This document shows positions 16,688 to 25,913 of a stretch of DNA of 64,000 nucleotides, piece after piece. The DNA comes from Dehalococcoidia bacterium (lineage in GTDB: Bacteria > Chloroflexota > Dehalococcoidia > GIF9 > UBA5629), in NCBI GenBank assembly GCA_041653995.1, contig JBAZEK010000001.1, forward strand, positions 1,214,316 to 1,278,315, read 5' to 3'. Numbering within the stretch: position 1 is the first letter of the stretch; every line of letters starts with the position of its first letter. Under the pieces are notes generated by a model. It was given only the letters and a program-made list of their open reading frames with translations. It was not told the origin of the DNA and searched no databases. Both the position numbers and the translations under genes were made by a program.

Positions 16688-18379
16688 ATGGCGAAGCAGT
16701 TGAAAATCGTGATTATCGGCGGCGGAGCCTGCGGTCCCAAGACCGCCGCCCGCGCGCGCAGGCTGGATGCATCGGCGCAGATCACTATGGTGCAGGATGA
16801 GGAACTGATATCCTACGCCGGCTGCGGATTGCCGTACTATATCTCCGATGTGGTCAAATCCCGCAACGCCCTCCTGGTACGCGATGCCGCCGCCTTTAAA
16901 AAGATCAGCAATGTGGATGTACTGACAGCCACCCGTGTGGACCGCATCGACCGGTCCGCACACAGGATAGACGTAACTGCACTGGCCGAGAATCGGCAAT
17001 ATTCCATCGACTATGACAAGCTGGTGATAGCCACAGGTGCAAATCCGGTGGTTCCACCTATAAAAGGCATCGACTTCAAAGGTGTGCACGTGTTGAAACG
17101 CGTCCCTGACGCGGATGAGATAAAGGTCCTCATAAATGAGTCGGCCTCTAAAAAGGCCGTTGTTGTAGGCGCCGGACTGATCGGAATTGAGATGGTCGAG
17201 GCGCTATCGGCACGCGGATTGAAGGTCAGCGTGGTCGAGGCGCTGGATAAAGTGCTGCCGGGCATACTGGACGAGGAGATCTCGGACCTGCTGGCCGACC
17301 ATGTTAGAAGCAAGGGAGTGACTCTCAAGCTGGGGCAAAAAGTGGTGGAATTCAAGGGTGGTAACAATAGAGTAAGCCATGTCATCACGGACAAGGAGAC
17401 GCTTGAGGCAGACGTGGTCATCTTCGCCATAGGCGTGCGCCCGAATTCAAAGCTGGCAAAGGAAGCAGGCCTGGAGATCGGTCCATTCGGCGATGTCGTT
17501 GTCAACGAGTATTTGCAGACAAGCGATCCCGACATCTATGCCGGCGGCGACTGCGTGGCCAATATCAGCATTGTCACCGGCAAGAAGGCATTCGTGCCCC
17601 TGGGCTCCACAGCCAACAAGCACGGGCACGTGATAGCGGCCAACATCACCGGCGGCAGCGAAAAATTCGCGGGCATCGTAAGCACCGCCTGTGTGAAGGT
17701 ATTCGACTTCAACACCGGGCGTGTGGGACTGGGAGAGCAACAGGCGCGTGAAGCAGGTTTCGATGTGGTCACTGCCCTCATACCCAATCCGGATAAGCCG
17801 ATGTATTACCCCGGCAGCAAGGAGGTCATCATCAAGCTCATCGTGGACAGGAAAACCCGACGTATACTGGGCGGGCAGGGCACCGGACCCGGCGATGTCA
17901 TCAAGCGCATCGATGTGCTGGCCACGGCCATCACAGCAGGTATGATAGTAGATACGCTGGCCGACCTGGACCTGGCCTACGCTCCCCCCTACAACACGGC
18001 GCTGGATGTCCTCCACCACGCGGCCAACCTTGTGCGAAATAAGCTGGAGGGAAGGACGACGGGCATCAGATACGCCGAGGTAAAAAAAAAGATAGACGCG
18101 GGGCATGATTTCGTACTTCTCGATGTGCGAAGCAAGTACGAGAGCGATAATACCTGGTTGGAGACACCCCAGGTACATTTATTACCGCAAGCGAGACTGT
18201 ACGACGAAATGGATAAACTTGACAAGAAAATCGAGACAGTGGTCTTCTGCCTGCGGGGCGGACGCGCCTACCAGGCCTGCTGCACACTCAAAGGCGCCGG
18301 CTTCAAGGATGTTAAATTCGTTGAGGGAAGCCTGACCTGCTGGTGCGCCGATGATATTTGCGGCGAGCCCGTGCTCTAA
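16688..18379 (+). CDS. CoA-disulfide reductase with C-terminal rhodanese domain
   Basis: FAD- and NAD(P)H-dependent pyridine nucleotide-disulfide oxidoreductase that reduces CoA disulfide or CoA persulfide/polysulfide. The N-terminal FAD site IIGGGACGPKTAARARR is followed by the single redox Cys in SYAGCGLPYYISD, the class signature instead of a CxxxxC pair. The NAD(P) site is VVVGAGLIGIEMVEAL and the FAD-binding end is DIYAGGDCVA. The last ~100 residues are a rhodanese domain with active-site loop FCLRGGRA. This fused form handles CoA-persulfides and sulfane sulfur. ATG 16688 (MAKQLKIVIIGGG) has AGGAGG at 9 nt and is preferred to the upstream ATG at 16661. Confidence 0.93.
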   Translation: MAKQLKIVIIGGGACGPKTAARARRLDASAQITMVQDEELISYAGCGLPYYISDVVKSRNALLVRDAAAFKKISNVDVLTATRVDRIDRSAHRIDVTALAENRQYSIDYDKLVIATGANPVVPPIKGIDFKGVHVLKRVPDADEIKVLINESASKKAVVVGAGLIGIEMVEALSARGLKVSVVEALDKVLPGILDEEISDLLADHVRSKGVTLKLGQKVVEFKGGNNRVSHVITDKETLEADVVIFAIGVRPNSKLAKEAGLEIGPFGDVVVNEYLQTSDPDIYAGGDCVANISIVTGKKAFVPLGSTANKHGHVIAANITGGSEKFAGIVSTACVKVFDFNTGRVGLGEQQAREAGFDVVTALIPNPDKPMYYPGSKEVIIKLIVDRKTRRILGGQGTGPGDVIKRIDVLATAITAGMIVDTLADLDLAYAPPYNTALDVLHHAANLVRNKLEGRTTGIRYAEVKKKIDAGHDFVLLDVRSKYESDNTWLETPQVHLLPQARLYDEMDKLDKKIETVVFCLRGGRAYQACCTLKGAGFKDVKFVEGSLTCWCADDICGEPVL

Positions 18380-18422
18380 ACGTGTATAATAGCTGTTAAA
18401 CGGGCACGAAACTCATATCCTC

Positions 18423-20684
18423 ATGGCAGCTGACAGTTCACATATACGACGGCAAGCTGCGCGCAGCGGATTCACTCTGTGCGAGGCTATAATACGGTCG
18501 TTCTCCCGGCTATCGATCAAAGAGGGCGCGCCCTGGCGCACACTGCTGGCCGTTTCGGCCAACTCTCAGGCCGTGGTTGAGGCGGCCCTGCTTGCGGCCA
18601 GGCAGGCGGAATGCCCCATATTTTTCGCAGCTACGCTCAACCAGGTCGACATCGATGGGGGCTATACTGGTTGGGATCATGCGAGCTTCGCTACCCTGGT
18701 ACGGCGCACTGCCGGAAAAACGGATTTCAAAGGCCCCATTCTGCTCGGGGTAGACCATGCCGGACCCTGGCTGCGCGACAGGCACACCAGTGAAAAATGG
18801 CCTTACAGCCGTACAATGAAAGCGGTCGAAATATCTCTGGAATCGGCTATTGCAGCAGGATTCGACCTGCTTCATATCGATCCCACCGTTGACCGGGGCC
18901 TTCATCCCGGCGGAACACTGCAACTTAACACGATCATTGACAGGACCGTCCAGCTGATCAAGCACTGCGAGTCCTTCCGCATCAAACACAGACTGCCCCC
19001 GGTGGCATACGAGGTAGGCACCGAGGAGGTCAAGGGCGGGCTGGCAGATGAAAACATGTTCAGCAATTTCCTGTCTGGCCTGCGTATAAGGATGACGCAG
19101 GAAGGACTGAGCCGGGCATGGCCGTGCTTTATCGTGGGTAAAGTTGGAACGGACCTGGACACGACCCTGTTCAGCCCGCAGATGGCGCAGGAGCTTTATG
19201 ATATCGCACGCCACTATAACCTGGTGCTGAAGGGACATTACACCGACAACGTGGAAAATCCGGTCGCCTACCCGGCCAGCAGAATGGGGGGCGCCAACGT
19301 CGGACCCGAATTTACCGAAGTCGAATGCGATGCCCTTTTCGAGCTTGAATCGAGGGAAAAGTCTGCCCATGTCAGGAACGCTGCAGAGCCTTCGATATTT
19401 AAAGAATCTCTCGCACAGGCTGTGATCCGGTCCGGCAGATGGCGTAAATGGCTTCACCCGGAGGAGGCCGGCAAGCCGTTCGACGCGCTACCCGCCGAAA
19501 GGCAAAACTGGCTGCTCAAGACAGGCGCGCGCTACATCTGGACGGACAGGAAGGTAAGGGAAGCGCGCAAACGCCTGTATGCAAATCTGGTAAAAGACGG
19601 TTTCGATCCCCACCGGTATGTGGTCGAGCGCATCTCGCAGCAGATATTGAAATACTTCCGCGCCTTCAACCTGTATGGCTCAATCCCCGTGCTTGAAAAG
19701 GAATTCGAGCGGCGCAGAAGGCTCCCGTTCTGGGACGAAGGGCAGGTGCTGGCCGCGGGAGAATTGATCGTAGAGATCATGCGCCCGTCGGTGGACATGC
19801 CTCTGGATACAACCGGACGATTCGTGGGGCCATTCCCCAGCGGCGCACCCGCCATCTTCGCGGATGCCTCCGCGCGTATAGGGAAACGGACAGGCTTTGT
19901 GGGTTCGCTGGGACAGGACGGCTTCGGCCGTCTGCTACTGAGTAGGTTCACGAATGACGGCATTGACCACAAACTCATAGCTTCAATCAAGGGCCGGCCC
20001 ACGGGCTGCGCCTTTGTGGCCTATGACAGGGATGGCGGGCGTAACTTTATCTTTCACATCGCGGGCACCGCCTCCGACCGCCTGCCTTCTATCTCACGGG
20101 CCGTGAAATATGCAAGGTCTTTCCGCCACCTGCACCTTATGGGCTGCTCGCTCTCCATAAGCAGCGCCATAAGAGAAGCCTGTATGGCGATGGCGGAGGC
20201 TATCAAAGAGTCTGGCGGCAGCGTCAGCCTCGATCCCAATTTACGGCCGGAATTGCTCTCAGCCGGGGAGTGCAGAAACATACTGTTGCCCGTTGTTCGC
20301 CTGGCAGATATCGTTCTTCCCAGCGGGAACGAGGCCGGCCTGCTGGTGCATGAACCCGATATCGATACTGCCTGCCTCCGCCTGATCGAGTTGGGAGTGA
20401 AGATCGTGGTGCTTAAAAAAGGCGACAGCGGCTGCCGCGTGTTCACCCGCGAATCCACCTTCGACGTCCCAGGTTTCAAAGTAAATGCCGTCGACCCCAC
20501 CGGCGCGGGCGACTGCTTCGATGCCGGTTTCATCAGCGGCTACCTCGATAATCTGCCGCTTTACGAGACAGCCAGACTGGCCAATGCCATGGGCGCTCTG
20601 GCCGCATCCAGACTGGGACCGATGGAGGGCGCCTTCAGCCTCAACGAGGTTATGAACTTTATAAAAAAACAGCGGCGGGATTAA
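18423..20684 (+). CDS. Fusion: GatZ/KbaZ-like tagatose-bisphosphate aldolase subunit plus PfkB sugar kinase
   Basis: A 753-residue two-domain protein. Residues about 35-435 match the GatZ/KbaZ (class II tagatose-1,6-bisphosphate aldolase non-catalytic subunit) family: LLGVDHAGPW, AAGFDLLHIDPTVDRG, YEVGTEEVKGG and ANVGPEFTEVECDALFEL. Residues about 445-750 are a PfkB/ribokinase-type kinase with the ATP/phosphate motif DPTGAGDCFDAGF (anion hole and catalytic Asp near 697). The fusion suggests one polypeptide that phosphorylates a sugar phosphate and handles the resulting bisphosphate ketose. The catalytic GatY partner is not in the window and the substrate is unknown. A TATAAT lies at 18385-18390; no ribosome site is evident before ATG 18423. 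Confidence 0.87.
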   Translation: MAADSSHIRRQAARSGFTLCEAIIRSFSRLSIKEGAPWRTLLAVSANSQAVVEAALLAARQAECPIFFAATLNQVDIDGGYTGWDHASFATLVRRTAGKTDFKGPILLGVDHAGPWLRDRHTSEKWPYSRTMKAVEISLESAIAAGFDLLHIDPTVDRGLHPGGTLQLNTIIDRTVQLIKHCESFRIKHRLPPVAYEVGTEEVKGGLADENMFSNFLSGLRIRMTQEGLSRAWPCFIVGKVGTDLDTTLFSPQMAQELYDIARHYNLVLKGHYTDNVENPVAYPASRMGGANVGPEFTEVECDALFELESREKSAHVRNAAEPSIFKESLAQAVIRSGRWRKWLHPEEAGKPFDALPAERQNWLLKTGARYIWTDRKVREARKRLYANLVKDGFDPHRYVVERISQQILKYFRAFNLYGSIPVLEKEFERRRRLPFWDEGQVLAAGELIVEIMRPSVDMPLDTTGRFVGPFPSGAPAIFADASARIGKRTGFVGSLGQDGFGRLLLSRFTNDGIDHKLIASIKGRPTGCAFVAYDRDGGRNFIFHIAGTASDRLPSISRAVKYARSFRHLHLMGCSLSISSAIREACMAMAEAIKESGGSVSLDPNLRPELLSAGECRNILLPVVRLADIVLPSGNEAGLLVHEPDIDTACLRLIELGVKIVVLKKGDSGCRVFTRESTFDVPGFKVNAVDPTGAGDCFDAGFISGYLDNLPLYETARLANAMGALAASRLGPMEGAFSLNEVMNFIKKQRRD

Positions 20685-20696
20685 TAATCCCGCCGC
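20672..20696. terminator. Bidirectional terminator between the fusion gene and the acyl-CoA synthetase operon
   Basis: Perfect 11 bp stem GCGGCGGGATT / AATCCCGCCGC with a 3 nt loop. The stop codon of the plus-strand fusion gene lies inside it, and the last ligase gene of the minus-strand operon ends 15 bp beyond. A-rich sequence on the left provides a T tract for minus-strand transcripts. Confidence 0.75.
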
Positions 20697-20710
20697 CGTC
20701 CCTTCGGCGT

Positions 20711-22399
20711 TTATTTGCCCTTTGCCCGGTCCTCCTCCTGCAGCACGCGCCGCAGCACCTTGCCCACCATAGTCTTGGGCAGAGCATCGCGGAACTCCAC
20801 ATGCTTGGGCACCTTGTAGGCAGTCAGCTTCTCACGGCAGAAGACCTGTATCTCCTCGACCGTGCATGATTGGTCTGTTCTCAATACCACCCATGCTTTC
20901 ACGGCTTCGCCCTGCGCGGCATCTGGCACGCCGGCCACACCCACCTCGAGCACGGCGGGATGCTGAGCGATGATCTCCTCGATCTCCACCGGGAAGACCT
21001 GATGGCCGCTGGGCTTGATCAGGTCCTTCTTGCGGGATGTTATAAAGAGATATCCGTCCTCATCCAGGTAACCTATATCGCCGGTATACAGCCAGCCATC
21101 GCGCAGCATCTCTGCAGTAGCTTCAGGACGGTTCCAGTAACCCTGCATGATGTGTGGCCCCCTGGCTATGATCTCGCCGGCGTCACCGGCCTGGAGTTCA
21201 GTTTTTCCCGTATCTATATCGACTATCTTGATGACGGTATCAGGGGTGGGCATGCCAACCGCCCCCTCCTTCCATTTGCCCAGGAACGGACCCATAGCGA
21301 GCACGCCCGATTCCGTAAGGCCGTAAGCTTCCACAATCTTGCCGCCCGTGACCACCTCCCACTGCCGCTTGGTCTCAGGCAGAAGGGGAGCCGCAGCAGC
21401 CACCGACGACTTCATGGTCTTGAAATCGATCTTGCCCGACTTGACCTCGGGCCTGTTCATAAGCCCGATGAAGATGGCCGAGATGGCGGGGAAGAAGGCC
21501 GGTTTGACCTTTTTAATCGTGGCCAGAACATCCTTTACCTCGCGAGGATTGGGGATAAGAGCCGTGGGATAACGGCCTGCGATGGCTGTAGACAGCAAAA
21601 TTACATTGCCGTAAACATGGAAGAAAGGCATTAGCAACACGAGCACATCCGTCCAATCCGTTGCCAGCGGCTTGGACCAGGAATGTATCTGCCGGCCGTT
21701 CATGAATATGGCCTCATGGCTCAGCATCACGGCTTTGGGCGTGCCCGTCGTGCCGCCACTGAACAGCAGCAGGCCGGTATCTTTACCGCTCACCTTGACG
21801 TCAGGTTTCTTATCGCCGGCATGTTTCTTCATCAGGTCCTGCAGCCAGATGTCGTTTCCCTGCACCTTTTCCAGATATTGTCCCTGTTTTTTCTCCATCA
21901 GCAGAGTGAACATCAGTTTAATAAAAGGCGACAGGTATTCTTTGACGCTGGTAACGATAAGCAGTCGCAGCTTGGTGCGTCCCTGGATTTTCTTCACCAG
22001 GTCGTAGAATGCAGTCAGCACAATTGCAACTTCGGCGCCGCATTCCTTGAGCGCAAATTCGAGCTCCGCCTCGCTGTAGAGCGGGTTAACCGGCACGGCG
22101 ATAGCTCCGGCTTTCCAGATGGCAAGCTGGCTAATGACTATATTGGGTGAGTTGGGCATCAGCATGACAACGCGGTCGCCCTTCTTAACCCCCTGAGCCG
22201 CAAGGCCGGCAGCCAGTATATCGCTCAGGTGGTCGACTTCCTTGTAGGTCATCCACCTGCCCTTGAACCAGATCATTTTATGCGCGGGCCTCTCCCGGGC
22301 AACATCCGCGACGTCTTCGAAAAGCTTCTTATCGGGATAGGGTTGTAAAGTTTTGGGTACACCCTTGTCGTAATGCTTGAACCATGGATAGTCTGCCAT
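20711..22399 (-). CDS. Acyl-CoA synthetase 1 of the tandem cluster (AMP-binding)
   Basis: Adenylate-forming enzyme (ANL superfamily): activates a carboxylic acid with ATP to the acyl-AMP, then transfers it to CoA. The 562 residues contain the P-loop LFSGGTTGTPKAVMLSHE, VEAYGLTESG, the hinge region WLYTGDIGYLDEDGY, SRKKDLIKPSGHQVFPVEIEE, and the catalytic Lys in PKTMVGKVLRR. It shares the opening WFKHYDKGVPKTLQPYP with the six genes upstream. ATG 22399 (MADYPW) has GGAGGAG 6 nt upstream, so the upstream in-frame ATG at 22414 is rejected. Last gene of the seven-gene run, ending at a strong terminator. The substrate is unknown; the family is normally medium/long-chain fatty acid or aryl acid ligases. 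Confidence 0.92.
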   Translation of the reverse strand: MADYPWFKHYDKGVPKTLQPYPDKKLFEDVADVARERPAHKMIWFKGRWMTYKEVDHLSDILAAGLAAQGVKKGDRVVMLMPNSPNIVISQLAIWKAGAIAVPVNPLYSEAELEFALKECGAEVAIVLTAFYDLVKKIQGRTKLRLLIVTSVKEYLSPFIKLMFTLLMEKKQGQYLEKVQGNDIWLQDLMKKHAGDKKPDVKVSGKDTGLLLFSGGTTGTPKAVMLSHEAIFMNGRQIHSWSKPLATDWTDVLVLLMPFFHVYGNVILLSTAIAGRYPTALIPNPREVKDVLATIKKVKPAFFPAISAIFIGLMNRPEVKSGKIDFKTMKSSVAAAAPLLPETKRQWEVVTGGKIVEAYGLTESGVLAMGPFLGKWKEGAVGMPTPDTVIKIVDIDTGKTELQAGDAGEIIARGPHIMQGYWNRPEATAEMLRDGWLYTGDIGYLDEDGYLFITSRKKDLIKPSGHQVFPVEIEEIIAQHPAVLEVGVAGVPDAAQGEAVKAWVVLRTDQSCTVEEIQVFCREKLTAYKVPKHVEFRDALPKTMVGKVLRRVLQEEDRAKGK

Positions 22400-22444
22400 T
22401 AAGATCTCCTCCATTATTTATGTTTATTATTTATAAGTGTGCTG

Positions 22445-24106
22445 CTACGATGGTTTTTTAGCCTTTTCCTCCTCCTGCAACACCCTCCTCAGTATTTTAC
22501 CAACGAGTGTCTTGGGCAATGCGTCGCGGAACTCGATAAACTTGGGCACCTTGTAGGCTGTTAATTTGTCCTTGCAGAAAGATTGAAGCTCTTCTGCAGA
22601 GACATTCTGTCCCGGACGCAGGATCACCCATGCCTTAACAGCCTCAACCTGTTTCGGATCCGGTATCCCCGCCACGCAGGCCTCTGCTACAGCGGGATGA
22701 GTGGTGAGTATCTCCTCCACTTCCTTCGGCCAGACCTGGTGGCCGCTGGGCTTGATGAGATCTTTCTTGCGCGAGGTCAGGTAGAGGTAACCGTCCTTGT
22801 CCATATAGCCGATGTCACCCGTATACAGCCAGCCGTCCCTGATCATCTCCGCTGTGCCTTTGGGATTGTTCCAGTAGCCCTGCATGATCTGCGGGCCTTT
22901 GCCGACTACCTCGCCTTCCTCGCCGTAAGGTAACTCCTTATCAGGATCCGCGACATCTACGAATTTAATTATGACATCGGGCAGGGGCAGGCCGACCGCG
23001 CCTTCCTTCCATTGACCCTTGAGCGGGCCGACAGTAAACACAACTGTGGATTCTGTAAGGCCATAGGCCTCGAGAATGGGGGCGCCCGTCATAGCTTCCC
23101 AGCGCTGCTTGGTTTCGACCATCAGCGGTATGGCCCCTGAGAGGCAATATTTCAGGCAGGTGAAGTCCACCTTCCCCGCCGCGACTTCAGGGTGCGCCAT
23201 CAAGCCGATGAACAACGTAGGCACACCGGGCATAGAGCCGGGCCGAACCTTCCTGATGGTGTCGATCACGTCATCGAGGTCACGCGGATTGGCCACAACT
23301 GCCAGCGGGCTGCGAACACAGAGGGAACTGGCGATAACCCCGTTAAAGCCATAGGCATGGAACAGGGGCATGAGCGCCATCGTGTAGTCGTCGTGAGTTA
23401 TCAGGCCCTGTTTGTTCCAACTATTGGTCTGAAGGCCGACCGCCGCCATGTTCCTGAAGGAAAGCATAGCGCCCTTGGGAGCACCGGTTGTTCCGCCGCT
23501 GAACAAAATGATAGCGGTATCATCCATCCTGGGTTTTACAACAGGAGCGGGATCCTTGGCGTGTTTGTCCATGAACTCGTCCATCCACACATCGCCCTTC
23601 TCAAGCTGCACGGTATGCGGCTTCTTTGCTTCCGGAAGCATGTAGTCTTCGAGCGAGGTGGCGATAACCTTTTTCAGCTTGGTGCGCGACTGTACCTTCT
23701 TGATATTTGCATACAGCAGGTCCCAGACAATGATTATCTCCGCATCTACAGTGGTCAGCGCATGTACCAGTTCATCCTCGTTATACAAAGGATTAAGCGG
23801 AACAAAAATGGCGCCGGCCTTCATAGTGCCGAAGGCGGCTATAAGCTGCTGAGGTGTATTGAGTAACATGGTGGCCACGCGGTCTCCCTGCTTCACGCCG
23901 TTGGCGATCAGCGCCGAAGCCATTATCTCGAAAAGCCTGCTTGCCTCCTTGTAAGAGAAATACCTTCCCTTGAAATACATGAATGTGTGATCCGGCATCT
24001 CGCGGGTTGTGTCCGCTATGACATCAAGTAAAGTGATTTCCGGATATGGCGCCAGGGAATGGGGCACCCCTGCATCGTAAGATTTGTACCATGGATAATC
24101 CGCCAC
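22445..24106 (-). CDS. Acyl-CoA synthetase 2 of the tandem cluster
   Basis: A 553-residue ANL-superfamily ligase. Motifs: LFSGGTTGAPKGAMLSFRNM, LEAYGLTESTVVF, WLYTGDIGYMDKDGYLY, SRKKDLIKPSGHQVWPKEVEE, and the catalytic Lys in PKTLVGKILRRVL. It starts with GTG 24106 (MADYPWYKSYDAGVPHSLAPYP), preceded by AGGAGG at 6 nt; a TTG 15 nt upstream lies inside that ribosome site. The 88 bp in front of the gene are AT-rich and include a TATAAT-like element on the minus strand, so an internal promoter is possible. In this protein the region between the P-loop and YGLTE differs most from its paralogues, which suggests a different acyl pocket. Confidence 0.92.
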   Translation of the reverse strand: MADYPWYKSYDAGVPHSLAPYPEITLLDVIADTTREMPDHTFMYFKGRYFSYKEASRLFEIMASALIANGVKQGDRVATMLLNTPQQLIAAFGTMKAGAIFVPLNPLYNEDELVHALTTVDAEIIIVWDLLYANIKKVQSRTKLKKVIATSLEDYMLPEAKKPHTVQLEKGDVWMDEFMDKHAKDPAPVVKPRMDDTAIILFSGGTTGAPKGAMLSFRNMAAVGLQTNSWNKQGLITHDDYTMALMPLFHAYGFNGVIASSLCVRSPLAVVANPRDLDDVIDTIRKVRPGSMPGVPTLFIGLMAHPEVAAGKVDFTCLKYCLSGAIPLMVETKQRWEAMTGAPILEAYGLTESTVVFTVGPLKGQWKEGAVGLPLPDVIIKFVDVADPDKELPYGEEGEVVGKGPQIMQGYWNNPKGTAEMIRDGWLYTGDIGYMDKDGYLYLTSRKKDLIKPSGHQVWPKEVEEILTTHPAVAEACVAGIPDPKQVEAVKAWVILRPGQNVSAEELQSFCKDKLTAYKVPKFIEFRDALPKTLVGKILRRVLQEEEKAKKPS

Positions 24107-24194
24107 TTTAAACCTCCTCAAACAATATTTACGGCATATTTTAAACGCGCTGCTAATTATACTAAATTAACCGGGCGCTCTATATCCCCGACTT

Positions 24195-25838
24195 TTACTT
24201 GCTTTTCTCCTCATCCTGTAGAATTCTACGCAGTACCTTACCCACGAATGTTTTGGGCAGCTCTTTACGGAACTCGAAGTGCTTGGGAACTTTGTAGCCG
24301 GTGAGTTTCTCCCTGCAATATTTCTGCAATTCCTCTGCAGTCACGCTTTTCCCCTCTTTCAGCACGACCCAGGCCTTGACGGCTTCCATCTGTCTGGGAT
24401 CAGGTATCCCGCCCACACATACTTCAGCCACGGCCGGATGCTCCTGGAGAATCTCTTCCACCTCACGCGGCCAGACCTGGAAGCCACCGCATTTTATCAG
24501 GTCCTTCTTGCGAGACGTCAGAAAGATATAGCCATCCTCATCCATGTAGCCGATATCGCCGGTGTAAAGCCAGCCGTCCCGCAGAATCTCTTTGGTCTCT
24601 TCCGGCCGTTTCCAATAGCCCTGCATGAGCTGCGGCGCCTTGATAATAATCTCTCCCGGCTGCCCGACAGGCATACCTGAAGACCCGCTGTCTATATCAA
24701 CGATACGTACAATGGTATCCGGCAGGGGCAGGCCTATGGAGCCCTCCTTCCATTTACCCTTGGCAGGAGTGGTAAGCATGGCCATGCCGCTCTCAGTGAG
24801 TGCGTAACCCTCGGTCAACCGGCCGCTGATATGCTTCTCGAACTGCTCCTTGGTCTCACGCATCAGCGGCGCTGCGCCCGATGTAGCCATGCGAATGGTT
24901 TTGAGATCACCCATTTTGAGATCCGGATATTCCAGCATGGAGATGAACATGGTGGGAGCGGCCCCCATATTAGTAATACCTTGATTCTTAATAGTTTCAA
25001 TCATGCCCTTGATATCACGCGGATTGGCGATGAGCACCGAGATATTATGCTGAACCAGCGCCATCCCGAAGCTGGCATAGATGCCGAAAGCATGGAAGAG
25101 CGGCAGAGGCACAAGGAATTTTTCGTCCCACCAGAGTGAAATCTCGCGGAACCAGGCCTCCACCTGCATACCTGTGATCACCAGGGACTTATGGCTCTCC
25201 ATAACACCCTTGGGAGTGCCCGTGGTGCCTCCCGAGAACAGGATCAAGGCTGTATCGTCCGGCGCCACTTTTACGCCGGGGACCGGTTTTCCTGCATATT
25301 TCCTGCTAAGGTCGAGCCACCAGTCGTCGCCTGGCTCAATAGCGGTCGCCGCCTTCTCTTTATTCGGCACGGTGTAATCATCGAATTCAGCCAGGATAAC
25401 GTTGCGTACGCTGGTTTTCTTCTGCAGCCTTTTGACCATGGGATACCACAGGTTTAGCACCACCGCTGTTTCAGCATCGATATCATTTAACCTCGCTTCC
25501 AGTTCGAACTCGGTGTAGAGTGGATTGAGCGGCACCACAATAGCGCCCAGCTTCCAGGCCGCGAAGAAAATAATATACTCCTGGGGGCAGTTAAGGAAGA
25601 GCACGGCTATGCGGTCACCCTTCTTCACACCCATGGAAGCCAGCGCCGCAGCCATAGCATCGCTCTCACTGACGATCTCTTTATAGCTGAGCTTCCTGTC
25701 CTGGAAGATGATCATGGGATAATCAGGACGCTCGTTTTTAGCTTCCAGCAAGACATCCATAATGGTCTTACGGGGGTATGGCTCAAGAGAGCGGGGTACG
25801 CCGGGATCATAGCTTTTGTACCATAGATGTTCGGTCAA
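24195..25838 (-). CDS. Acyl-CoA synthetase 3 of the tandem cluster
   Basis: A 547-residue ANL ligase, the shortest of the set. Motifs: LFSGGTTGTPKGVMESHKSL, EGYALTESGMAML (Ala in place of the usual Gly of YGLTE), WLYTGDIGYMDEDGYIF, SRKKDLIKCGGFQVWPREVEE (Cys-Gly where the others have Pro-Ser), and PKTFVGKVLRRIL with the catalytic Lys. It starts at TTG 25838 with AAGGA 8 nt upstream; no ATG or GTG is near. A strong hairpin (25852-25883) lies 13 bp before this start, so its expression may be set apart from the upstream genes. The substrate cannot be predicted. Confidence 0.91.
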   Translation of the reverse strand: MTEHLWYKSYDPGVPRSLEPYPRKTIMDVLLEAKNERPDYPMIIFQDRKLSYKEIVSESDAMAAALASMGVKKGDRIAVLFLNCPQEYIIFFAAWKLGAIVVPLNPLYTEFELEARLNDIDAETAVVLNLWYPMVKRLQKKTSVRNVILAEFDDYTVPNKEKAATAIEPGDDWWLDLSRKYAGKPVPGVKVAPDDTALILFSGGTTGTPKGVMESHKSLVITGMQVEAWFREISLWWDEKFLVPLPLFHAFGIYASFGMALVQHNISVLIANPRDIKGMIETIKNQGITNMGAAPTMFISMLEYPDLKMGDLKTIRMATSGAAPLMRETKEQFEKHISGRLTEGYALTESGMAMLTTPAKGKWKEGSIGLPLPDTIVRIVDIDSGSSGMPVGQPGEIIIKAPQLMQGYWKRPEETKEILRDGWLYTGDIGYMDEDGYIFLTSRKKDLIKCGGFQVWPREVEEILQEHPAVAEVCVGGIPDPRQMEAVKAWVVLKEGKSVTAEELQKYCREKLTGYKVPKHFEFRKELPKTFVGKVLRRILQDEEKSK

Positions 25839-25851
25839 CTCAGCATCCTTC

Positions 25852-25883
25852 AGACCGGTCCCGGCAGCCGCCGGGACCGGTCT
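25852..25883. terminator. GC-rich hairpin between acyl-CoA synthetases 4 and 3
   Basis: A perfect 14 bp stem (arms 25852-25865 and 25870-25883) with a 4 nt loop. On the minus strand, in the direction of the operon, no T tract follows and the next ribosome site begins within 2-3 nt. It looks more like an mRNA-processing or attenuating hairpin than a full terminator. On the plus strand it is followed by TTATTTTT. Confidence 0.55.
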
Positions 25884-25913
25884 TCATTATTTTTAAAATT
25901 TAAAAATAACCTG

